The notes: a model not told the origin generated them from the sequence alone. A stretch of 64,000 nucleotides of DNA from Verrucomicrobiota bacterium (GCA_003218975.1 QHPD01000105.1:1-64000), one strand, 5' to 3'. Numbered from the stretch's first letter, positions 18,799 to 29,438 are shown. Program-made: numbers and translations.

Positions 18799-20088
18799 GT
18801 GCAATCGACGAGCGATCTTTTCCCGCAAACCTCAAAGATTCTCACCGTCGCCGAGCTGACCCGAAGTATCCGTGCGGCGCTGGAAACGAAATTCGGCGCG
18901 GTTTGGGTCCAGGGAGAAATTTCGAACTACAGGTCAAACCCGAACGGCAATCGATATTTCACCTTAAAGGATTCGCGGGCGCAGATCGCCTGCGTGATTT
19001 TTCGCAATACGATGCCGCCGCTGCGGACCACGCTCGCCGACGGCGCGCAGGTGCAGGTTTACGGCAGCGTCACCGTTTTCGAAGCGCGCGGACAGTACCA
19101 ACTGAGCGTCCAAATTTTGCAGCCGCGTGGACTTGGTCTGCTCCAGGCGAAATTCGAAGCGCTAAAGCGCAAACTGGAAGCCGAAGGACTTTTCGACTCC
19201 GCGCGCAAGCGCGCGCTGCCAAAGTTTCCGCGAAGAATTGGCATCGTCACCTCACCCAGTGGAGCTGCAATCCGAGACATCCTCAATGTTTTGAGGCGGC
19301 GCGCACCGTGGCTGCAAATTTTGGTTAACCCCGTGCGCGTTCAGGGAACCGGCGCGGCCGCTGAAATCGCCGTTGCAATTCGCGAATTGGCGAGGTCAAA
19401 TGTGAATTGGGCGCCTGTCGATCTTATTGTGGTTACGCGCGGTGGCGGCACCATAGAAGATTTATGGGAGTTCAATGAAGAAATTGTGGCCCGCGCGGTT
19501 TTCCACTCGAAAATCCCAATCGTCTCGGCTGTTGGTCACGAAATCGATTTCACCATTTGTGATTTCGTCGCTGACCTGCGCGCGCCAACTCCTAGTGCCG
19601 CGGCGGAGTTAATTGTGCCGGACGTTGTCGATCTTCGCAGGCAGCTCGCCGCCTGCGCTCGCGTGCTCGGGCGCGAATTGCTTAACCGTGTCCGCGACGC
19701 GCAGCAGCGGCTGGATCATGCTCACGAAACTTTGCGGCGTTGTCTCGCGCACAAGATCGACAGTTACAAACGGTGGATTCTGCATGTCGCTGCTGCGCTG
19801 CAAGCGCGCAGTCCAGCACGCGAACTAATGATTCGCCGCAACCATTTCGTCGATCTTCGCCGCCGTTTCGCCGATTCACCGATGCGCGTTTTGCAAAATG
19901 CGCGGCATCGCTTTCAGCACGCCGCCGCAGTTCTGCGCGTGCTTGGGCCGGATGCGACGCTACGCCGCGGTTACAGCATAACCAGCGACGAAGCCGGAAA
20001 AATCATTCGTACTGTCACTACCGTGCGGCCGGGAATGAAGATTCGCTCTCGCGTTAGCGACGGCGAATTTGGATCCGAGGTGTTTTAG
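18799..20088 (+). CDS. xseA: Exodeoxyribonuclease VII large subunit
   Basis: LTVAELTRSIRAALETKFGAVWVQGEISNYR, RIGIVTSPSGAAIRDILNVLRRRAP, VTRGGGTIEDLWEFNEE. Confidence 0.96.
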   Translation: MQSTSDLFPQTSKILTVAELTRSIRAALETKFGAVWVQGEISNYRSNPNGNRYFTLKDSRAQIACVIFRNTMPPLRTTLADGAQVQVYGSVTVFEARGQYQLSVQILQPRGLGLLQAKFEALKRKLEAEGLFDSARKRALPKFPRRIGIVTSPSGAAIRDILNVLRRRAPWLQILVNPVRVQGTGAAAEIAVAIRELARSNVNWAPVDLIVVTRGGGTIEDLWEFNEEIVARAVFHSKIPIVSAVGHEIDFTICDFVADLRAPTPSAAAELIVPDVVDLRRQLAACARVLGRELLNRVRDAQQRLDHAHETLRRCLAHKIDSYKRWILHVAAALQARSPARELMIRRNHFVDLRRRFADSPMRVLQNARHRFQHAAAVLRVLGPDATLRRGYSITSDEAGKIIRTVTTVRPGMKIRSRVSDGEFGSEVF

Positions 20089-20117
20089 GTTCGAGTTCGT
20101 CCCTTGGTATTTCCATT

Positions 20118-21077
20118 TTGATTGACGAGGAACACGGTCGCATACTTCTTCTAATGGATCAGACAACGGGGAATGCAGTTGACGAACTGCTACAGACTTA
20201 CAGTGAAACCGGCGGGATAAATTATCTGGACGCCGCTGCCACGCTTCCTTCGCGTCTCGCCATTGAGGCAGCCTGCGCGGAGTTGATGAGCTTAATGTTT
20301 CCCGGCTTCCGCAGTGAAGCATTGGTGAGCTCCGAAGACCTGGCCGAAACAACGCGCATCCGCGTTAGAAATTTACACGCACGCCTCAAAACTGAAATGT
20401 GCCGGAGCCTCGGCAAGGTCCCGCCCGACGAAGCAACCGAGGCAAAAGCCGACGAACTCTTAGCGAAATTTCTCACTGAATTGCCATCGGTGCGACGCAT
20501 ACTTTGGACGGACGTTGACGCGGCCTATGAAGGTGATCCGGCGGCGAAAAGCTACGAGGAAATCATTCTTGCTTACCCCGCCCTGGAAGCGATCGCCATT
20601 TACCGAATGGCGCACTTGCTCTACGAAAAGGTCCCGCTGATACCGCGTATCATGACCGAATGGGCGCACAGCCGCACCGGAATCGATATCCACCCTGGCG
20701 CAAAAATTGGATCGCATTTCTTCATCGATCACGGGACCGGCGTCGTAATCGGCGAGACTTCCGAAATCGGTTCGCGCGTGAAACTTTATCATGGCGTCAC
20801 GCTCGGCGCGCGCAGTTTTCAAAAAGACGAGCACGGCAAGATCAAAAAGGGCGGCAAGCGTCATCCGAAAGTGGAGGACGATGTGACCATCTACCCAAAC
20901 TCGACCGTGCTCGGCGGCGAAACGGTGATCGGCGCGCGCAGCACTATCGGCGGCAACGTCTTTCTCGTGCAAAGTGTGCCGCCGGATTCGCTGGTCTATT
21001 ACGAAGAAAAACAATTGCGCATCGTGCCTAAGGGAAAACATAAGCCGATGACAACGCGCGATGAATTTCGGGAATGA
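20118..21077 (+). CDS. cysE: Serine O-acetyltransferase (start may be Met at 20154)
   Basis: Hexapeptide repeats: GIDIHPGAKIGSHFFIDHGTGVVIGETSEIGSRVKLYHGVTLGA. Confidence 0.92.
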   Translation: MIDEEHGRILLLMDQTTGNAVDELLQTYSETGGINYLDAAATLPSRLAIEAACAELMSLMFPGFRSEALVSSEDLAETTRIRVRNLHARLKTEMCRSLGKVPPDEATEAKADELLAKFLTELPSVRRILWTDVDAAYEGDPAAKSYEEIILAYPALEAIAIYRMAHLLYEKVPLIPRIMTEWAHSRTGIDIHPGAKIGSHFFIDHGTGVVIGETSEIGSRVKLYHGVTLGARSFQKDEHGKIKKGGKRHPKVEDDVTIYPNSTVLGGETVIGARSTIGGNVFLVQSVPPDSLVYYEEKQLRIVPKGKHKPMTTRDEFRE

Positions 21078-21083
21078 TATTTG

Positions 21084-21141
21084 GGGGAGCACACGCCCGC
21101 GCGTGTTGGTGATGGCGCCCTCGCCATCGCGCACTTTTCCC
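21084..21141. repeat. Half-copy of interspersed palindromic element
   Basis: GGGGAGCACACGCCCGCGCGTGTTGG + hairpin GATGGCG/CGCCATC + GCACTTTTCCC, parallel to 38268-38325. Confidence 0.6.
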
Positions 21142-21189
21142 GACCGTTATTACGAGCACGAGCACGACCAATATTAAAGGGAATAGTCG

Positions 21190-22353
21190 ATGATTTACCT
21201 CGATTACAATGCCACGACGCCGCTGTGCGAAGCAGCGCGCGAAGCGATGCTGCCGTACCTTGGCCGGCATTTCGGCAATCCATCGAGCGTGCACGCGGCG
21301 GGCCGCGACGCGCGCGCGGCAATTGATAATGCGCGTGACAAACTTGCCGCGCTTCTGCGCGTCAAACCGCATGAGCTCATTTTCACGAGCGGCGGAACGG
21401 AATCCTGCAACCTAGCCGTGCTTGGCCTGGCACGATGTCGATCTTCCCTGCCTGAGGCGGGTGGTCACGTGATCTCGAACAAAGCCGAACATCATGCGGT
21501 GCTGAACGCGCTTGAGCATTTGGAAAAGCACGAAAATTTCGAAGTGACCTGGCTAAGCGTTTCCGAAAACGGAATCGTTGATCTCGATCAGCTCGCAAAA
21601 TCAATTCGCCCCGAAACGAGATTGGTTTCCATCATGACCGCCAACAACGAGACGGGCGCAATTCAGCCGATGCGCGAAATTTCGCAGATGTGCCGTGAAC
21701 ACGCTGTTCTCTTGCACAGCGACATGGTGCAATCGTTCGGTAAAACCGACGTCGATCTTTGGCTCGTTGATTCAGCCAGTTTTGCGGCGCACAAATTCTA
21801 CGGGCCAAAGGGCGCTGGATTTCTTTTTCTGCGAAGTGGCTTGTCGATCCAACCAATCATGTTCGGCGGTGCGCACGAAAACGAGCGACGCCCCGGAACG
21901 GAAAACGTCGCTGCGATTGCAGGAATGGTCGCGGCTGCGGAATGGACGATACGTGATCGGCAGACGGAACAGGAACGCGAAGCGCAATTGCGCGACGCAT
22001 TGTGGACACGGATTACAGACAGCTTTCCAGAAGCAAGACAAAACGGCGATCCCGCGCATCGCCTGGCAAACACTCTCAATGTCAGCTTCAACGGTTTCGA
22101 TTCAGAGACAATGCTCATGGCGCTCGATTTAGAAGGCGTGTGCGCCTCGAGTGGATCAGCCTGCATGGTGGGCTCAGTAGTAGCGTCGCATGTCTTGCTC
22201 GCAATGGGGCTACCGAAGGAACGTGCCAGTTCGGCCGTTCGTTTTTCGTTGGGTAAAAAGACAACTGGGCAAGAAATCGACGAGGCCGCAAAAGCAGTTG
22301 AGCGAATCATCAAGCGACTGACGCAAGCCGACAAAGCGTATGCGGTTGCTTAG
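21190..22353 (+). CDS. Cysteine desulfurase (NifS/IscS family)
   Basis: MIYLDYNATTPLCEAAREAMLPYLGRHFGNPSSVH, FTSGGTESCN, AHKFYGPKGAGFL, SSGSAC. Confidence 0.95.
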   Translation: MIYLDYNATTPLCEAAREAMLPYLGRHFGNPSSVHAAGRDARAAIDNARDKLAALLRVKPHELIFTSGGTESCNLAVLGLARCRSSLPEAGGHVISNKAEHHAVLNALEHLEKHENFEVTWLSVSENGIVDLDQLAKSIRPETRLVSIMTANNETGAIQPMREISQMCREHAVLLHSDMVQSFGKTDVDLWLVDSASFAAHKFYGPKGAGFLFLRSGLSIQPIMFGGAHENERRPGTENVAAIAGMVAAAEWTIRDRQTEQEREAQLRDALWTRITDSFPEARQNGDPAHRLANTLNVSFNGFDSETMLMALDLEGVCASSGSACMVGSVVASHVLLAMGLPKERASSAVRFSLGKKTTGQEIDEAAKAVERIIKRLTQADKAYAVA

Positions 22354-22918
22354 GCAACTGGAATTTGCTTTAGCTAGCGCGACGGTAGCCGAAATCGATG
22401 GTTCCGGCCGGAACAACGACGAGCGCAATGTCGATCTTGAGGAAAGGGCGCGTGAGCTTCTGCGCGCCAACGGCGCAGGTCGAATCGCAATGGAAATTCG
22501 CGTGGAATGGAATCCGCGACTGAAAACTTGCGCAGGCCGAGCCGACTATCGGTCGGGTTTGATCTCGCTAAATCCGCAGCTTGCTGAGCATCCGGTCGAA
22601 ATCGACCGCACGCTTCGACACGAGCTAGCGCATATTTTGGCGCAATTTCGCGCCGGGCGCCGCAGGATTCTGCCGCACGGCACTGAATGGCAACAGGCTT
22701 GTCGCGATCTTCGAATCAGCGGGGAGAAACGTTGTCATAATCTTCCCTTTCCGGTGAAACGCCGTGCTCACCGATACCTTTACAGATGTCCAAATTGCCA
22801 GCACGATTTCCCTCGTGTCCAACGGATCAAACGTGCCGTTGCATGCCTGGCCTGTTGCCGCGCTCATAACGGCGGTGAATTTGATGCACGCTTTCGATTG
22901 CGACTCGTTTCCATGTAG
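22340..22918 (+). CDS. SprT-like zinc metallopeptidase
   Basis: HELAHILAQF plus downstream CPNCQ and CLACC cysteine pairs. Confidence 0.8.
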   Translation: MRLLRQLEFALASATVAEIDGSGRNNDERNVDLEERARELLRANGAGRIAMEIRVEWNPRLKTCAGRADYRSGLISLNPQLAEHPVEIDRTLRHELAHILAQFRAGRRRILPHGTEWQQACRDLRISGEKRCHNLPFPVKRRAHRYLYRCPNCQHDFPRVQRIKRAVACLACCRAHNGGEFDARFRLRLVSM

Positions 22919-22980
22919 CAGTGGTCTCTGACCGTCGCACTTTTCGGCGATCGGAGATCGCTGCGACAGATTCGCTTGCG

Positions 22981-24103
22981 CTACTCTTTGGCCGCTTTTT
23001 CTCCGCGCAACTTCGCCTGGATGAACATGTCGATGTTGCCGTCCATGACGTCCTGAACGTTGCTGGTTTCCGCGCCTGTTCGATGATCCTTCACCATCTG
23101 GTACGGCTGGAAAATGTAGGACCGAATCTGGTTGCCCCAGGCAATTTCGCCTTTTTCTGAATATTGCCGATCGATCTCAGAGCGTTTTTTGTCCTCTTCG
23201 ATTTCGTAAAGCTTCGCCTTCAACATTTTCATCGCGAGCTCGCGATTGCGTCCCTGGCTGCGCTCGGCCTGGCAAGCGACGACGATACCGGTTGGCTTGT
23301 GCAGGACGCGCACAGCAGTTTCCACTTTGTTCACGTTTTGCCCACCCTTGCCGCCGCTACGAAACGTGTCGATCTCCAGATCGGCGGGATTGATTTCGAT
23401 CGGCGTCGTATCCGCGATTTCCGGCACCACATCGACGCTGGCGAACGAGGTGTGCCGGCGTTTGTTTGCATCAAACGGCGAGATTCGCACCAGCCGATGC
23501 ACACCACGCTCGGTCTGAAGGTGGCCATAAGCGTACTCGCCGGTCGCCAGTAAGGTCACAGACTTAACGCCGACCTCTTCGCCCTGTTGAATGTCCACTG
23601 TCTGCGATTTGAAGCCGCTTCGCTCAATCCAGCGCTGATACATCCGCAGCAACATGTCGGCCCAATCGCATGACTCGGTGCCGCCCGCCCCGGAGTGAAT
23701 GGTCAGAAACGCGTTCGCGCGATCGTGTTCGCCGGAAAGAAATTGCCGCAGCTCGAACTCGTCCAGTTTGTGCAGCAGGCGAGCATGCTCCGTCGCAACT
23801 TCTTTTTCAGCTCGCTCGCGCGCAACTGGATCGTTTTCTTCGGCAGCTAACTGCTGCAATGCATTAAAATCCTCGATTTCGCGTTCCAGCTCATGAAACG
23901 GATTGATAACGGAACGTAACCGGGAGACTTCCTCGACATCGGCCTGAGCGCGCTCGCGATTCGACCAGAAATCAGGCGCTGTCATTCGCGCCTCAATAGC
24001 CGCTAGTTTGTTTTGGAGTTTCTCTACGTCAAAGAAACCTCCCCAGCTCGCGCACGCGCGATTTTACATCCTCGGCATTCACGGTAGAAAGGTCAGTTGG
24101 CAT
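22981..24103 (-). CDS. prfB: Peptide chain release factor 2 with +1 programmed frameshift (ORF track shows only 22981-23985)
   Basis: [24 protein letters not shown]-(TGA)[22 protein letters not shown]; slippery CTTTGAC at 24034-24028 with GGGGAGG just upstream; [13 protein letters not shown] motif. Confidence 0.95.
24028..24043 (-). promoter_or_regulatory. prfB programmed frameshift site (SD-like GGGAGG, CTTTGAC)
   Basis: Minus-strand GGGAGGTTTCTTTGAC; zero frame ends after 24 codons, +1 frame continues as RF2. Confidence 0.93.
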
Positions 24104-24179
24104 ATCAAAAAATAGTCCAACTCACTTGGAACCGCAAAAGTGTAACAGGATCGCATTTGCGGCGAGGCCCCGCAGAATC

Positions 24180-24329
24180 GGGTAGCGCACCCGTCTCGCG
24201 TGCTGGCGAGCACGTCCTCGCGATCGCGAACTTTCTTTTCGCTCGCTCATCTTCGCTGCTGAACGAAACCAAAGGAAAGATTGTTTCGGCGCGACGCCGA
24301 AACCGGCACGCGAGACGCGTGTTCTACCC
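24180..24329. repeat. Interspersed palindromic (REPIN/MITE-like) element, full copy A
   Basis: GGGTAGCGCACCCGTCTCGCGTGCTGG ... CCGGCACGCGAGACGCGTGTTCTACCC terminal inverted repeats. Confidence 0.75.
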
Positions 24330-24332
24330 AAT

Positions 24333-24698
24333 CTATTTCCGAGCGGAATCGGTGGGTCTCGATTTTCCGGCGCGCGCCGACTCGAGACGAAAAATTGTTT
24401 CACCTTCCTTCATGAGATCGAGGCGATCGCGCGCGATGGTCTCCAGATAAGTCACGTCCGTCTTCAGGAGGTTGACCTCGCGCGTCTGGCGAGCAAGCAG
24501 GCTTTGCTGCTCGTTCACTTGTTGTTGCAATTGATCAATCTCGGCGCGGCTTTGCATCAGTTTCTTGTACGGCGGCACGAACAAACTCACGATCACCAGC
24601 CAGACCGCGAGGACGAGCAGGACGTAAAGAACTCGGTTGAGTCGCTGCCAGACTGTAGCTTGGCGACGCTCGCGGAAATCGGCGTAAGGCTGATCCAC
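24333..24698 (-). CDS. FtsB/DivIC-like septum formation initiator protein
   Basis: Single TM then coiled coil EIDQLQQQVNEQQSLLARQTREVNLLKTDVTYLETIARDRLDLMKEGETIFRL; downstream of eno remnant, as ftsB follows eno in other bacteria. Confidence 0.85.
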   Translation of the reverse strand: MDQPYADFRERRQATVWQRLNRVLYVLLVLAVWLVIVSLFVPPYKKLMQSRAEIDQLQQQVNEQQSLLARQTREVNLLKTDVTYLETIARDRLDLMKEGETIFRLESARAGKSRPTDSARK

Positions 24699-25188
<490 letters not shown>

Positions 25189-25279
25189 TCAACTAATCTT
25201 CACCGGCATCAACTCGCGCTTCTTCCTTGCGGCTGACATTCCCATCGGTAATTTCGCCAAGGTGCGAATAACCTGGGCA

Positions 25280-26092
25280 ATGATTCGTTTGGCGAGGCTC
25301 AGCCTGATCGCGGTGGTGGAAATTATCTCCGCCGCCAGCGGCGCTGACCCTGCGCGTCTCCCCGCCGATCAACTTGCAAGAGCAGTCAGAAGCGATTCGA
25401 TTAGCATTCCTACGCCGGGCGAGCTATTCGCCGCACTCGAAAAACCGGGCAAAATAAACTGGTCTGGGCAATATCGCGCGCCGATGCCAATGACGTATCG
25501 CAATCGCGCGCAGATTGCCCTTAACCTGGGTGGCTTGATCGCCGATGGCTTTATCGCTGTTGAAGCAAAAGACAGCCAGCAGGTCAAAAATATTGGCTCG
25601 GATATCATCAAGCTTGCCAAAGCGCTTGGAGTAAGCGAGCACGTGCTCAGCCGCGGCAATAGCATCAACGAATTCGCCGAGCATAACGAATGGGACACGC
25701 TGCAGGAAGAACTAGAAGCAACTCAAAACGAGGTGAAGTCGTCGATGCAATCGCACAGCGATCAGGATCTGATAATTCTGGTGAGCCTCGGCGGTTGGAT
25801 TCGCGGCACCCAGGTGGTTAGCGGAGCGATTCTGGAAAGCTACGACGCAGGAAGTGCAAAAGTGCTGCGGCAGCCTGCGCTGGTTGGTTTCATGCAGTCG
25901 AAGATCGACGAAATCTCACCCGAACTTCGCAACGAGCCGCTGGTTAAGGATGTGAGCCAGCAACTTACCGGGATCCAAAAACTCGTTTCCTTCCCAGTAG
26001 GTAAGGCGCCAAGTGTCGATGAAGTGCGGAAGGTGAACGAAGCAGTTGGAAAAGTAATGGAGGAAATCGAAAGCAAAACTATCGCAAAATGA
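25280..26092 (+). CDS. Secreted hypothetical protein (ORF opens at 25151)
   Basis: In-frame Met at 25280 precedes signal-like MIRLARLSLIAVVEIISAASGAD; long globular ORF. Confidence 0.65.
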   Translation: MIRLARLSLIAVVEIISAASGADPARLPADQLARAVRSDSISIPTPGELFAALEKPGKINWSGQYRAPMPMTYRNRAQIALNLGGLIADGFIAVEAKDSQQVKNIGSDIIKLAKALGVSEHVLSRGNSINEFAEHNEWDTLQEELEATQNEVKSSMQSHSDQDLIILVSLGGWIRGTQVVSGAILESYDAGSAKVLRQPALVGFMQSKIDEISPELRNEPLVKDVSQQLTGIQKLVSFPVGKAPSVDEVRKVNEAVGKVMEEIESKTIAK

Positions 26093-26523
26093 ATCGCTCG
26101 CTCACTTTTCCTTGCATTCTTGTACTCGCCGCGGCGATCATCTCCTCGTCTGCCGAAACAGATAACGAGATCGAAGCGCGCAAGAGTGCACTTGACGTGG
26201 CTGGAGCATTTACTAACGACGGTTTCAAGATTCGAGACGGCCATTGGTGTGGAACGTTAAAGCCGCAGACTCACGCTCTGGTAGCGGTAAATCTTTACGC
26301 GGGAAATCAGTACTGGTTTTCTGTCGGCGCCACCGAGCCGGCGAAGAAGGTTGCGGTGAGCGTATATGATGAGGCGGGCAACCGGGTCACTACGGAATCT
26401 TATGATGCCGGAGATAAAGCTGCCGCTGGATTTTCGCCGGCAAACAGCGGCCAGTACTTCGTTTCAGTCGATCTGGTTGATGGTCAGGAAGGAAGCTTCT
26501 GCCTCGTTTATTCGTACAAATGA
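26089..26523 (+). CDS. Secreted hypothetical protein, PPC-like beta-sandwich pattern
   Basis: Signal peptide; ATG overlaps upstream stop (ATGA). Confidence 0.6.
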   Translation: MNRSLTFPCILVLAAAIISSSAETDNEIEARKSALDVAGAFTNDGFKIRDGHWCGTLKPQTHALVAVNLYAGNQYWFSVGATEPAKKVAVSVYDEAGNRVTTESYDAGDKAAAGFSPANSGQYFVSVDLVDGQEGSFCLVYSYK

Positions 26524-26620
26524 GCCGATACTCGTTATTTAACCGTGGATGCTGAATGTTGCGCCCACTCCCTCGGTTATCTACATCAGGTATCTAGAAT
26601 CCAGCACCTGAGATCAAGCG

Positions 26621-26896
26621 ATGACGTCGCTCCAAGTATTTTACGAAGGCTATGTTCAAGGCGTCGGGTTTCGCTGGACTGTGCAACATATTGCCAAAGG
26701 CTTCGATATCACCGGCTGGGTACGCAATCTGCCGGACGGACGCGTAGAACTTCAGACGGCTGGAGAGGAAGAGGAGGTGCGCGCGTTCCTCGATGCCATC
26801 TCAAAGAGCGAACTACGCGCGCATATTCGCAGGCAAATCGAAAACAAATTGGAAACCCCAGTCGCCGCGCGCGGTTTTGAAATTCACCATGACTGA
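26621..26896 (+). CDS. acyP: Acylphosphatase
   Basis: [42 protein letters not shown]. Confidence 0.93.
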   Translation: MTSLQVFYEGYVQGVGFRWTVQHIAKGFDITGWVRNLPDGRVELQTAGEEEEVRAFLDAISKSELRAHIRRQIENKLETPVAARGFEIHHD

Positions 26897-27731
26897 GCCA
26901 GCAATCGCAGTCCGAGGATTGACGAAGATTTTCCCTGTCCCTTTTCATCGGCAATCGATTACGGCAGTGCGCGATCTCGATCTCCGGGTTGAGCCTGGAG
27001 AAGTTTTCGGATTACTAGGTCCGAATGGTTCCGGCAAGAGCACCACTCTGAAAATCATTCTTGGCCTGGTTTCGCCAACGCGCGGTCGCACGGAAATTTT
27101 TGGGCGCGACAGCCGTTTGGTTGAAAGCCGGGTGGCGGTCGGCTTTCTGCCGGAGAATCCCTATTTTTACAAATATCTCACCGGCGAAGAAACGTTGCGC
27201 TTTTTCGGAAGGCTTTGCGGCTTGGGAGGCGCGCGACTAAGAGAGCGCATAAACGAACTGCTCGACCTCGTAGGTTTAACAAAGGCGCGCAAACAACGGC
27301 TGGGCACTTATTCAAAAGGAATGCTCCAGCGCATTGGACTGGCGCAGGCGTTGATTCATCATCCCAAGCTGCTGGTTTTGGATGAACCAACAGCGGGCGT
27401 TGATCCGGCAGGATCACGCGAGATTCGCGATCTGATCCGCGATCTGCGGCACCGCGGGATTACTGTGCTGCTTTCCTCGCATTTGCTCGCGCAAGCGCAG
27501 GAAATCTGCGACCGCGTTGGGATTCTCGCCGATGGCGCGCTCGTGCGCGAAGGACGCCTGGAAGAATTGATCGCGATCGAAAATCAAACTGAACTCGTTT
27601 TGGAAAACGCATCGGGCACGTTGCTGAATGAGATCGAAGGGCTCGCCGCAAGGTCCAACGCCAGAGTGATCGAGCGCCGAAAATCGACAACGACTCTCGA
27701 GCGACTGTTCCTCGAGGCAACAAAAAAATGA
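26889..27731 (+). CDS. ABC transporter ATP-binding protein (ORF opens at 26793)
   Basis: [38 protein letters not shown]. Confidence 0.93.
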   Translation: MTEPAIAVRGLTKIFPVPFHRQSITAVRDLDLRVEPGEVFGLLGPNGSGKSTTLKIILGLVSPTRGRTEIFGRDSRLVESRVAVGFLPENPYFYKYLTGEETLRFFGRLCGLGGARLRERINELLDLVGLTKARKQRLGTYSKGMLQRIGLAQALIHHPKLLVLDEPTAGVDPAGSREIRDLIRDLRHRGITVLLSSHLLAQAQEICDRVGILADGALVREGRLEELIAIENQTELVLENASGTLLNEIEGLAARSNARVIERRKSTTTLERLFLEATKK

Positions 27732-27741
27732 CGAAACTCGA

Positions 27742-28689
27742 ATGTCGAATGAGATAGACAATTTAACGCTTGAACGCTTCGACGCTTCCGCGTCAGCGAG
27801 GCCAATGCAAACTCGACATCGCGCTTTCTCTTTGGCTCGTGTCCGCGCCATCACGGTCAATACCCTGACTGAGCTGACGCGCCTCAAGGTTTTTTACGTT
27901 CTGCTGGTCTTCGCGTTGCTTTTGATCGGCAGCTCGATCTTCATGGCGCAGTTCACCTTTCAACAGGAGTTTCAAATCCTGAAAGACGTCTCGCTCGGCG
28001 CGATGTCGATTTTCACCTCCCTGCTGGCAATAGTGGCAACGGCGCGGCTCATTCCGCAGGACATCGAGGATCGGACCGTTTACACAATTCTCGCCAAACC
28101 GGTGCCGCGTCTCGAGTATTTACTCGGAAAAATTGCTGGCGTGCTTTTGCTGTTGGCGATCAGTACGCTGGTAATGAGTGCCGTGTTTGTCCTGGTGCTC
28201 TACATGCGCGAGCAGGCTGTGTTGCACACGACAATCCGGCAAATGTCGGCGGCACCGCGCGAGCAACTGGACGCCGCGGTGCGCGCCGTGCGCGCCTCGG
28301 CCTTCAACATCGACATGGTACCAGGCATCACCATCATTTACCTAAAAGCGTGTCTGCTGGCTGCGCTGACGTTGTTTGTATCCACGTTCGCGACCACAAA
28401 CATTTTCACCATCGTGGTAATGGCGTTCATCTATTTCATTGGTCATTTGCAGGCGACCGCGCGCGAGTACTGGCTGCAGGCACATGCCAGCGGCTTGATC
28501 ACAAAGATCTTTCTCGCTGTCGTCGCTCTATTGTTTCCGGATTTGCAGGCGTTCAATTTGGTGGATGATATCGTTGCCGGCACTGCGATCTCGTTGGGAT
28601 TGTTCTTCAAGACCGCACTTTTGGGAATTTTCTACACCGCAATTTACACTCTTTTGGCCGCGTTCGTCTTCTACGGGAAAGAATTATGA
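27742..28689 (+). CDS. ABC transporter permease (true start possibly Met at 27805)
   Basis: Six or so TM helices; coupled to ATPase gene; LIPQDIEDRTVYTILAKPVPRLEYLLGK. Confidence 0.85.
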   Translation: MSNEIDNLTLERFDASASARPMQTRHRAFSLARVRAITVNTLTELTRLKVFYVLLVFALLLIGSSIFMAQFTFQQEFQILKDVSLGAMSIFTSLLAIVATARLIPQDIEDRTVYTILAKPVPRLEYLLGKIAGVLLLLAISTLVMSAVFVLVLYMREQAVLHTTIRQMSAAPREQLDAAVRAVRASAFNIDMVPGITIIYLKACLLAALTLFVSTFATTNIFTIVVMAFIYFIGHLQATAREYWLQAHASGLITKIFLAVVALLFPDLQAFNLVDDIVAGTAISLGLFFKTALLGIFYTAIYTLLAAFVFYGKEL

Positions 28690-29438
28690 TCCGCGCCATT
28701 CTCGTGGTCGTGATCCTGATCGTGCTCGGAGCCCTTAAAGTGCCAATTGAACGCGACCTCGCAGCGCTCCACAGGAAGGAACATTTCCGGGGCGTGGAAT
28801 TTAATCTCGATCTTCGCGAAAAACTTGGCCAACTCGGTTTCGTCGCGGCTTTGAGCGGATTTCGGGCAATCGTCGCCGATGGACTTTTCATTCAGGCGCA
28901 TGTGGCCTGGGAGCGGACAGAATGGGGGCGTGTGCTGTTGCTGTTCCGGCAAGTCACCACGCTTCAGCCGCGCGTGATCTTGTTTTGGGACATGGCGGCA
29001 TGGCACATGGCTTGGAACGCCGCGGTGGCCGCGATGAATGATAAAAGCCAGCCACGCCTCGCGCTGCGGGTGAAGGCTCAGCGCGAATATTTTGCCTTGG
29101 GCAAAGATTTCCTCGAACGCGGGATAAAAAATAATCCGGATCGCCTGCAGCTTTACGAGGCGCTGGCCCGCCTTTACAAAGAGAAATACAAAGATCATGA
29201 GCACGCCGCAGAATTTTACGCCAAGGCAGCGACTTTCCCGGACGCGCCCAGCTACGAGCAGCGTTTTTCCGCGTACGAGCGTTCCTATTGCGAGGGACGC
29301 GAACGCGAAGCTTATGAGCAGCTGCGTCAGCTTTACGACGAAGGAGTGAAAGAGCGGTTACCGACTTTGATTACTCGGCTGAAATTTCTCGAGAACAAAC
29401 TTGGAATTCCGCAGGATCAGCGAATCCCCGACAAATAA
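28686..29438 (+). CDS. Membrane-anchored TPR-like hypothetical protein
   Basis: N-terminal TM; GIKNNPDRLQLYEALARLYKEKYKDHEHAAEFYAKAATFPDAPSY; ATGA overlap with permease. Confidence 0.65.
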   Translation: MIRAILVVVILIVLGALKVPIERDLAALHRKEHFRGVEFNLDLREKLGQLGFVAALSGFRAIVADGLFIQAHVAWERTEWGRVLLLFRQVTTLQPRVILFWDMAAWHMAWNAAVAAMNDKSQPRLALRVKAQREYFALGKDFLERGIKNNPDRLQLYEALARLYKEKYKDHEHAAEFYAKAATFPDAPSYEQRFSAYERSYCEGREREAYEQLRQLYDEGVKERLPTLITRLKFLENKLGIPQDQRIPDK

